Of a stretch of 64,000 bases of DNA, positions 52,640-62,275 are shown piece by piece. The stretch covers positions 27,665 through 91,664 of the forward strand of contig JAUCBJ010001661.1 of assembly GCA_032718475.1 (NCBI GenBank). Direction: 5' to 3'. Each line of letters starts with the position of its first letter. Within the stretch, counting starts at the first letter, position 1. Source of the DNA: Nemertoderma westbladi. Lineage: Eukaryota > Xenacoelomorpha > Nemertodermatida > Nemertodermatidae. The notes beneath the pieces were generated by a model. That model ran no database searches. It saw nothing but the letters and a program-made list of their open reading frames with translations, and had not been told where the DNA came from. Made by a program: the position numbers and the translations under genes.

Positions 52640-54715
52640 CCGTGAAAAATACCTTAATTGCGCACGAAAATTACATTATTTACACGTTAAAAATGCATTT
52701 ATTACGCGTTAAAAACATTTATTACGCGTTAAAAACATTTATTGCGCGTTAAAATTGTATTTATTACGCGTTAAAAACATTTATTGCGCGTTAAAAATGT
52801 ATTTTTTTTCTCCATCCATAGAGGTAAAATGCGTGAAATCCCAATAGCTTATGGAATACCAGAAGTAATTGTTGCTGGCATTGGATTGTTATATTGTGAT
52901 ACAGAAGCGCAGGTACTCTCACCAGATGGTGAAACTGAGTTTTTCTCAATCCTGGCTGGCGTACTGCAAGGTGACACATTAGCACCATTACTATTTGTAA
53001 TTGTGCTGGATTACTCAATGAGGACGGCCACAAAGGGTGAAGACCTGGGATTCACACTTCAAGAACGCAGAATTAGTAGATATCCGGCAACTACAGTCAC
53101 AGACACCGACTTTGCGGATGACATCGCCCTGCTCTCTAATACGCTAGCACATGCACAGCTTCTACTAAATAAAGTGGAGAGGGCTGCTAAGGAGGTTGGA
53201 TTGCATATAAATGCTACAAAGAACGAATTCATGACCTTTAATGTTGATGGAAACTTGACAACCATTGATAATAATCAACTAAGGAAGGTCGATGACTTCC
53301 AGTACCTTGGATCATGGATAGAGAGTAGCAAAAAGGACATAGAAGTTAGGAAAGCAAAGGCTTGGGTAGCTCTATCAAAAATGGATACCATCTGGAAATC
53401 AGATCTCTCCAGGCACCTGAAGACTAAGTTCTTTCGAGCCACAGTGGAAAGTGTATTTTTATATGGGGGTGAGACCTGGACACTGACTAAATCACTTGAA
53501 CAACGAATTGATGGTTGCTACACAAGACTAGGGCAGCCCTAAACATCAGCTGGAGACAACACATGACAAACGCCGAGCTTTATGGTACAATACCACATGT
53601 ATCAACCACCCTCCGTGAACGCAGATTAAGATTCAGTGGGCACTGCTGGCGAAGTAAAGACGAGGTCATACCAGATCTACTTTTCTGGCAACCAACTCAT
53701 GGAAAGCGTAGTCGTGGACGACCGGCCATAACATATATAGATCAACTTGAAAGGGATACTGAACTTAGGAGAAACGAAATTGCGACAACTATGGAGAATC
53801 GGGAGGCCTGGAAGGATCTCATTTCCACTGTCCGAGTTCGCTCGACCTAGTAGTAGTAGTAAAAATGTATTTATTACGCGTTAAAAACATTTATTGCGCG
53901 TTAAAAATGTATTTATTACGCGTTAAAAACATTTATTGCGCGTTAAAAATGTATTTATTACGCGTTAAAAACATTTATTGCGCGTTAAAATTGTATTTAT
54001 TATGCGTTAAAAATATTTATTGCGTGTTAAAAATGTATTTATTACGCGTTAAAAACATTTATTGCGCGTTAAAAATGTATTTATTACGCGTTAAAAACAT
54101 TTATTGCGCGTTAAAAATGTATTTATTACGCGTTAAAAACATTTATTGCGCGTTAAAATTGTATTTATTATGCGTTAAAAATATTTATTGCGCGTTAAAA
54201 TTGTATTTATTACGCGTTAAAAACATTTATTGCGCGTTAAAAATGTATTTTTTACGCGTTAAAAACATTTATTGCGCGTTAAAAATGTATTTATTACGCG
54301 TTAAAAACATTTATTGCGCGTTAAAATTGTATTTATTATGCGTTAAGAACATTTATTGCGCGTTAAAATTGTATTTATTATGCGTTAAAAATATTTATTG
54401 CGCGTTAAAAATGTATTTAATACGCGTTAAAAACATTTATTGCGCGTTAAAAATTTATTTATTACGCGATAAAAACATTTATTGCGCGTTAAAAACATTT
54501 ATTGCCCGTTAATAATGTATTTATTACGCGTTAAAAACATTTGTTGCGCGTTAAAATTGTATTTATTATGCGTTAAAAATATTTATTGCGCGTTAAAATT
54601 GTATTTATTACGCGTTAAAAACATTTATTGCGCGTTAAAATTGTATTTATTACGCGTTAAAAATACATATATTACGCGTAAAAAATACATTTATTACGCG
54701 TAAGCCATTGGTCAA
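52640..54715 (+). repeat. Satellite array in the left arm
   Basis: Alternating half-units AACATTTATTGCGCGTTAAA and AATGTATTTATTACGCGTTA, about 20-21 bp each, make a 41-42-bp unit. It is interrupted at 52805-53860 by a LINE. The array is about twice as long as its inverted partner on the right, so it has expanded after insertion. The phrase ATTACGCGT also occurs in the right arm, inverted. Confidence 0.92.
52805..53860 (+). mobile_element. 5'-truncated RTE-type LINE inside the left arm
   Basis: It is flanked by AAAAATGTATTT at 52793-52804 and 53861-53872, a 12-bp target duplication made of satellite sequence. It ends in (TAG)n. Coding from about 52828 reads REIPIAYGIPEVIVAG, then LAGVLQGDTLAP and the catalytic FADDIALLS. 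A 4-bp deletion near 53530, relative to the copy at 45441-46020, shifts the frame; the last 100 codons continue to ISTVRVRST. It is a second RTE-like family, distinct from the element at 40660. Confidence 0.9.
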
Positions 54716-54914
54716 TCCCCACTCATTTATGCTCGTTAGCCATTGGTCAAAATTGGGAGGGAAATCAGTCTTTGTAATCTGGCAATACAGCCTCAGCCTT
54801 GTGTTCTACAGGAGTGCAACAGTAGGCTAGGCTCTTCTGGTGGGGTACTGTACACCCTGTACTCTGTACAGTAATGTGTTTGTAATGTAGGTTGGCCTCT
54901 CTTACTGGAATATC

Positions 54915-55855
54915 ATGGAATTCTTCATAGAAATCGAATCCATAGTGGAAAAAACTAAAGATTTTCTGAGCAATACAACTAGCTCCAGGCCACTTGATGG
55001 TGACTATAAGGAATCACTCTTATCGCGCTTAGAAAACTTATCTCAATGTCTACCATTAATTAATGATATAAATTCTGACAGTAACGATGCTGGGACTGGA
55101 TGCTTGGAGTATCTGCGAGAACTTCAGCGACAACTGGCTGCTACTCCAGTTGAGGTAACACCGTGTTGTACTTTGTTGGCTAGTATTTCGTCTCTTATTG
55201 TTACTGGCTCTAGTTCCGACACAGCTTGTAGGCCTACCGTGGGTCGGCCTATGTTACGAATTGAAAAATCAACTCTGGTGTTTCTAAGAAATTCAGGTTT
55301 TACCTGGAAACAGATTGCTACTATGTTGGGTGTAAGTCAGTCCACCATAATGGTCCGTGTAAGACACTTTGAGTTACAGGGTCCGATGTCTGATGTTTCC
55401 GAGGATGACCTTAAACTACTAATATCGCAGCTCCACTCTGAGTTCCCAAATGCGGGGTGTCGCATGATTAACGCTTTCTTACGTACCAGACACATTGTTG
55501 TTAGTTTACCACGAGTACATAACTGTTTGAGAGCCCTGGACCCAATCATGTCATCTGCTCGCTGGGGGGCGTTAGTTTTGCGTAGAAAATATAATGTTCA
55601 ATTCATTGTGGCACTTAGACGGGCATCACAGCCTGATTCGGTGGAATTTTGTCATACACGGTTGTATAGATGGGTTTTGCCGCTTCATCACATATCTCTC
55701 ATTGGCAAGTAATAATAGAGCTGATACGTATTGGCTCTGTTTGTCGAAGCTGTTGCTCGACTAGGATTACCTTCGAGACTCAGAGGTGATAAAGGTGGCG
55801 AGAACCGTGATGTGGCAGGCGTGATGTACTGCTACACTGTTAGTTGTGTGTAGAA
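54915..55855 (+). pseudogene. IS3-like (IS3EU-type) transposase, frameshifted and truncated
   Basis: The first 230 or so codons are open from MEFFIEIESIVEK. A helix-turn-helix lies near residues 113-152 (FTWKQIATMLGVSQSTIMVR). An IS3-type second DNA-binding region follows (EFPNAGCRMINAFLRTRH, LPRVHNCLRALDP). The DDE core then continues in other frames: the first Asp box ([13 protein letters not shown]) is at about 55606-55644 after a shift near 55595. The second Asp box (RGDKGGEN) is at about 55785-55808 after a shift near 55725. The third, Glu-containing box is missing because the right arm begins. The copy is inactive. Similar proteins in fish, corals and other animals are annotated as integrase-core proteins. 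Confidence 0.75.
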
Positions 55856-55862
55856 CGCTGTC

Positions 55863-56485
55863 TTGCCAGATTACAAAGACTGATTTCCATATGAATTTTG
55901 ACCAATGGCTAACGAGCATAAATTAGTGGGGATTGACCAATAGCTTACGCGTAATAAATGTTTTTAACGCGTAATAAATACATTTTTAACGCGTAATAAA
56001 TTTATTTTTAACGCGTAATAATTGTTTTTAACGCGTAACAAATGTATTTTTAACGCGTAATAAATACATTTTTAACACGTAATAAATTTATTTTTAACGT
56101 TTAATACATGTTTTTAACACGTAATAAATGTATTTTTAAAGTGTAATAAATGTTTATAACGCGTAATAAGTGTATTTTTAACGCATAATAAATATATTTT
56201 TAGCGCGTAATAATTGTTTTTAATGCGTATTAAATACATTTTTAACGCGTAATAAATACATTTTTAACGTGTAATAAATGTTTTTAACGCGTAATAAATA
56301 TATTTTTAAAGTGTAATAAATGTTTATAACGCATAATAAATATATTTTTAACGCGTAAATAAATACATTTTTACGTGTAAATAATGGATTTTTTTTCATG
56401 CGCAATTAAGGTATTTTTCACGCGCAATAAATATGTTTTAGCGAGTGAAAATATTAACGAATAAAAATAACAAATGTATGCCATA
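55863..56485 (-). repeat. Right inverted arm of the DNA transposon
   Basis: The inverse of the left arm. The inner segment ATTTCCATATGAATTTTGAC and GCTAACGAGCATAAAT matches 54730-54785 inverted. A shorter satellite array (55945-56375) and the terminal segment ending GTATGCCATA follow. Units are more diverged than in the left arm. Confidence 0.88.
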
Positions 56486-56491
56486 TTTTTG

Positions 56492-57265
56492 TACGTCATA
56501 CACCACGTTGCACAGTTATTTATTAAACTCAGCAGCTGTGATATTCCCACTGTTATCAGGCCGTTATATATTATTATACCAGTAATTTCATAAACATCGG
56601 TATAGTTTGTGCGGAGCGCACATCAGCATATTATTATAGTGATTGCAGAACGATCCAAGCATGTTGGCCCAGCGTGATACCAATAGAAATAATCCACTAA
56701 CCATTAGCGTAGCCGGGATGCTACAGTTGTAGGATTGGGGTGGGTTTGAGGTCAATTACCCTTATGAGCTAACCTCAGTTTGAGTGTAGGCCCTATGATA
56801 TATCTTTAAGGTAGTTTACCTTGTGCATGTCTGTCTACTCCAGTTTTCTCGTACATGGTAAGTATACTATTTACCTACCTTGTAGTGTATGTCTACTAAC
56901 CTTTCTTGTTTTTTAACTTTTTCACTTACCCTGTGGTATTATTGGAACCCAGGTAATAACTGACGAGTTTAGTGACACGTCACACAATCGACCATCAACA
57001 TCGAACACTCCATTCAAATTAATAATATCAGCTTTATTCACAGAAAGATTAGAAAATTCATCCATCCTTTATAAGCCTTTATATTAATCCTTTTAATTTT
57101 TTATTAATCCTTAATAATCCTTTATATTCATCCATCCTCACATCTGTGAAAGAAGAAAATGTAAAGTCAGAATATTTGATTAAATTTAAGCCCACCCAGC
57201 ACAGTATCAAAATCATACCATCACACACGTAAATAATAATAATGATTTATGTTTAAAAATTTCAA
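56492..57265. other. No gene seen
   Basis: AT-rich flank between the DNA transposon and the CR1-like LINE; nothing could be supported. Confidence 0.4.
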
Positions 57266-60200
57266 CATTTAATTTAATTTAATTTAATTTCGTACACCAA
57301 ATATACAGATGGGTACACAAAGCACAATAGGTTAATAATACAAGCACTATTATAAAATAATATGATATGTCTAAGTACTGCAGATCTAAGAAGGTAATTA
57401 ATTATGATGAAGATACACTATTTAAAATATTACTCAATTCCTGGCGGGTAAAGCCATCTACAATACCTCCGTTGTTTAGGCACCAAATAATTTCCCTACA
57501 AAAATTAACTCGCCACTTATCTGCGTTCAGTAACGGTACATAAGTAAGATTAGATACCGCACGAGATGTCAGCAATTCAAGATTAAATATGTTACACATG
57601 TTTCCTATTTCTCGTAAATTTCTCCCAGACCGGGTACGACAATCAACTAAACATATATTAGCAAGAAAACGAATGCACATTTTGTTAGACCTACGTAATG
57701 ATAAACAAAATGAAACGAAGCGAGAGTAAAGCATAATACACGGGTGTTTAAACTGCACTAGGTTTTCAACAATATATCGATGAGAATTAAATGGTAATCC
57801 AAAAATCATTCTAACATTTACATTCCAGGTGCTAAAAATTCTTATACATGTTGGCGAAAAAAGGTTCCACAGGTTACTACCGTAGAAACTAGTGCAATAA
57901 CTACGTTGTACATTGCAAAGCACAAACGGGTCCGAAAAATATAGTTCCTGCCTTAAGGCATTCAATTTGCCTATAAACTAACTGCCCTCGTTTACGCACG
58001 ATATCAGATTCCATTGAGTTTTTAAAGTCAAGAAGGTTACCGAGATGCAGCGCCTCCTTAACCCATGGAAGAGGCGAACCGTTCAACTTAATTGTCGCTA
58101 AAGGCTTAACCCAGACCCGCCCGAAAGCTATACACTTTGACTTGGACTTGTCCGGATTCGGATTCGTGCTGAATATTAACTTGTTTTCCGATGCAAACTC
58201 TTCGCACAATTTAACCATATGCTGAAGGCCTACGATGGACGGACATAGCAAAAATAGGTCATCGGCATAACCAAACCAACCGCCCCAAAATATACAGACC
58301 CCACGAAGCAACCTACTTTGGAATTTCTTAATTTCCTAAACAGCTTATCAAGTAAGATACAGAATAAGATTGGCGAGGCAACAGACCCTTGGCGTACCCC
58401 ATTGGACGATGTAAAAGACTCAGAATGCGTATTATTCCATCGCACTACACAAGATTGATTATTGTAGATAAATAACAGAGACCGGATGTAAAACGGAGAA
58501 AACCCCTTCTTTAAGAGCTCAAGGAACAGCTTGCACCATTCCACCATATCAAATGCTTTAGAAAGATCAAGCAAACAGCCAAACACTGGAGTTGCATTTC
58601 TGGAATAGAAACTAATTACCTCAGTTGCAGCCCAAGTACACTGAGTGGTACTAGATCCCCGTTGAAACCCAAACTGTAACTCATCTAATTTTAAACAATC
58701 AGCCTGTGCGAGTAGCATCACCCATTCAAACAATTTAATCAGGAGAGACGACAAAGCGATGGCCCTATAATTACCGGATACTGTATCATCGCCCAACTTA
58801 TCCTTGATCAATGGAATGATAACACAATTCAAAAGAAATTGCGGAACGAATCCGTGAGACAAAAAGGAATTAAATAGATTACTGAGATGAAAACAAAGTT
58901 CAGGAGGACCATGGATTAGACAGTCAGAATCAAAGCCAAAAGTCACATCTGTTTTAGAACTTTTTAGTCTGTGGAGACCCTCAGCAACTAAATCCGGAGA
59001 AACCCGAGGAACATCGTCCAGAGTACAATTTACCAACTTGGCATCAATTAGTGCCTTCAATGCTTCTAAATCTGAATTGTATGGCTGATTATACAAAGAT
59101 GAATAGATTCCCGCAAATCGATCGGCGATAGACTGCGGGTCTGTACAACCATCGATCGATGAACTAACATTATTCGATGAGAAGCGGAGATTCCTTATTT
59201 CCTTAAAGATGTCAGTATTATTCAACAAGCAGGCCTCAATTAATTTATCCCTTCGCACATTATCAGCTGAGCGTTTCACCCGGCGAACAGCATATTTATA
59301 CTGAGCGCGAGAGACCCTTCGCATATGATATAAGTGGCTATTTTGTGATACATTTGGGCAACCCGCCGAGACCCACAAGGAATGCCAAAACATAGCATCA
59401 TCTCTGAACGGTTTCACCCGTTCAGACCACCCGGGGATAATAGGATGATTAAAGGGGGATCCCCTACTTCCATTACTACGATGTAAAATATTACTGCTAC
59501 ACTGGTCAATAGCTTCCAATATATCTAAGGCATATTTCTCAGTAGATAACAAATGTTCTGGAACATTACAAAAAATATTATTACACTGAGTACACATAGG
59601 CAGCGGTTCTGCTAATGAATTCAATCTGATAGTTAATTGGTTAATAAATTCACGTTGCTGATCATTAGTGGAACGTTTAAATTTTACATTACCTTCACCT
59701 ATATTACTACCATTATCATTATCATTGCTATCGCATTGCACATTTGAAACATTTACTTTAAACTTAAGAAAAATTGGGGAATGAAATGACAAATTGACAC
59801 CAGTATGAATTACACCTGAATCAAAAATATTTTCACAAAATTGTGAATTACTGAAAAAATGATCCAACGTTGAATGAAATGCTGAATTCTCTCTAAAACA
59901 TGTATATGTATAGTCAACTGGGTAAGAATCCCAAAGGCGATCGAATTGAAATTCTTGTATCATTTGATTAATTAAACTACAGTGCATCGTAGTGCGCGCA
60001 GAAGTCAGCATTAAAATCCCCTGTGAGCAGAATATTGCACTGATTAACTGATAAAATAATATCTTTAATATCGTTTATTGTCGTAAGTAAATCGTCGCTG
60101 ATATTATTATCACGCGAGTCAACCGGAAAATAAGAATTGATAATAACCAATGGTTTATCATTTGGTAAATGTAAACGTATTGCTTGTAAACGCGTATTCT

Positions 60201-60291
60201 TCACATTTATTCTAGAAATGTATTTAGATAATTTATTTCGAAAAATATAACATAATCCACCTGATGGCCTGCCTGCACGGATTTCATTCAC
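57266..60291 (-). pseudogene. CR1-group LINE, 5'-truncated and frameshifted
   Basis: Four overlapping frames form one decayed ORF. 60291-59977 carries the middle of an APE endonuclease (LVIINSYFPVDSR, LLTGDFNADF). 60011-58230 continues the endonuclease and the RT (VSGNYRAIALSS, FGFQRGSSTTQC, LLDLSKAFDMVEW, NGVRQGSVASPILF). 58311-57901 has the catalytic YADDLFLL box and CIAFGR. 57965-57402 is the C-terminal tail. Frame changes fall near 60000, 58270 and 57940. The 3' end is an (ATTAA)n-type microsatellite tail at about 57266-57290, as in CR1/L2-group elements. It is a dead copy. Confidence 0.85.
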
Positions 60292-61190
60292 GGGATAAGT
60301 TAGATTACTTCTAGGTTATTAATTATGGGGAGTTATGGGGCGGGCGTCGCGTAGTATACGTGTACCGCTGTATCAACCAGTGGAATTTAAAATAAGGGGG
60401 CACTAGGGGGCAATTCTAGGGGGTGGGGGTTCAATTTTTTTTTATGTATTAAAAAAGTAATTTTAGTAGTCATGTGGCTTCAACTATGTAAGTTGATGAT
60501 ATTTGAAAATTTATACTAATAATATTTTAATTTTTAGTTGTTAATAAATAAGATAACTGTTTACATCAGTATGTTAAAAGTAGCACAGTTTTCAGCGTTA
60601 TGACCCGAGTGTATTTATTTATGTACCGAACGAGCGCAGCGAGGGAGGTCAACGGTATAAGTGTCTTAAAGGCTGAATAGTACCAACCATTTTATTACAC
60701 ATATTATTCATTGCACTATTTGATCGCGAATCAAACCACTCCGAGCAGCCCAATGTAAAGTGATACTTCAGACATGAGTATGTTAGCCTAAATATGTAGT
60801 TGTTACACCCAATAGTGCTATGTTATAATTAATTTGATGACTTACCAAAACCAAATCAATAATAATTAACATAATTAATCTCCAATAAACAGTGATTTGA
60901 TATCCTTACAGTAATTACTTAATACAACAGTACAAAACAGAGACTCTTAGTTATACAAATTAGGTTAGGCCTACAGAATGGTTACACATTATAAATAAAA
61001 GAGCTACATTCTTTGAGAGAAAATACGGATTTTTTTTAAATGAAACATTGTCGCCGTCTACAGTATATAGTCGGATAACTTTCAGTAAATGCAGGCAGTA
61101 AGTAGGTTAACCTACAGTTTTTCTTTTTCAGACTGCAGATTGCATGAAACTTTACACAGTTCTACATAAATCATCCAATAATAATATGCA
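60292..61190. other. No gene seen
   Basis: AT-rich DNA beyond the 5' end of the LINE. No exon or RNA gene was found. Confidence 0.4.
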
Positions 61191-61191
61191 A

Positions 61192-61400
61192 ATTAATATT
61201 GTTAATGCTAGGCCTAGCCTACTAATATTGTTAATGCTAGGCCTATCCTACTAATATTGTTAATGCTAGGCCTAGCCTACTAATATTGTTAATGCTAGGC
61301 CTATCCTACTAATATTGTTAATGCTAGGCCTATCCTACTAATATTGTTAATGCTACGCCTAGCCTGCTAATATTGTTAATGCTAGGCCTAGCCTACGAAT
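61192..61400 (+). repeat. 29-bp tandem repeat, seven copies
   Basis: The unit is ACTAATATTGTTAATGCTAG then GCCTATCCT or GCCTAGCCT. Each copy includes the AGGCCTA palindrome common in the window. Point differences between copies suggest a young array. Confidence 0.93.
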
Positions 61401-62275
61401 ATTGATAGAGATTTAATAATATTATAAATTCTTAGCTGGACAATAAAGAATAAACATAAAACTGAACTATGTAATATCGCATCGTATTACTAATAAACTG
61501 TATTGAGGTACTATAACCGGTACTACTGTATATATCAGTAAGGTTAACAAGTTCTACGAAACAAAACCTGTATGCAGCCGAGTTCTATGGATGTCAAAGC
61601 ATGTCAAATAATTTATATTGCAGAAATTTTGGCAGCAGAGCATACAGGGTTACCAGGCAACCCAATTAATCAGCTGAGAGCTCTAGCTACTGTAGTGGTC
61701 GAGTTTTGCACACAGTCCAAGATAAAAATACTGAAATACTGGGTATAACAGTAATTAAATATTATGTGATTTAATCAATTATTATTTTGTCATTTTGTAA
61801 TTTTCTCTTTATTTTGGCTTCTAAACTGGACTGAGTTGAGTAATATTTACTTTTAACTATTTGGCGGCCTAATTGTTTGTTAAAAGTTTCAGGACTATTA
61901 AGTAGTGTGAGTTAGAATATTTCTAGTGCAAGTTTATGTGAGTGCTGAAAGCCAACCTGTGTAAATCTCAAAGCATGAAGGCAGAATATCTGAACTTCGA
62001 TTATTAAATGACATAAGATTACTGAAGGGTAAGGAGTTATTTACGGTGCGTTTTTTTTTATCGAAAAGGCCTACATGAGTTTTTAAAATAAAGTAATACC
62101 AATATATGTTACAATAAGCCACACTAAACTGTATGTAGGCCGGTACTGGTGTGTTACGTTTTGGTGTTATATAATTTGTATAATAGACCAATTTTAAGGT
62201 ATATATAATTTATATAATTATATATATAGTTGACATTGGTTTAATAATACCACCGAACTTGACAACCTTTTAACA
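61401..62275. other. Upstream region of the second gag ORF; possible LTR end
   Basis: An AATAAA near 62085 and TTGACA followed by TTGGTTTAATAATACC at about 62230-62250 could be an LTR end and a primer site for the element whose gag starts at 62276. The LTR start was not located, so this remains a guess. Confidence 0.3.

Larger units (their letters stand above)
52579..56485 (+). mobile_element. DNA transposon with satellite-filled inverted arms and an IS3-like transposase relic
   Basis: The termini are inverted: the left begins TATGGCATACATTTGTTATT at 52579 and the right ends with its inverse at 56485. TTTTTG flanks both sides (52573-52578 and 56486-56491), a 6-bp target duplication. Inverted homology extends from the ends through the arrays to the inner ends (about 54785 and 55863), where GTAATCTGGCAA faces TTGCCAGATTAC. 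The unique core holds a broken transposase. The eukaryotic IS3-related superfamily listed in Repbase as IS3EU is the best match I know. Confidence 0.8.

Noticed and set aside
53865-54703. 215- and 73-codon ORFs (YCALKMYLLRVKN repeats)
   Set aside because: They arise from the 41-42-bp satellite in the transposon arm, not from a gene.
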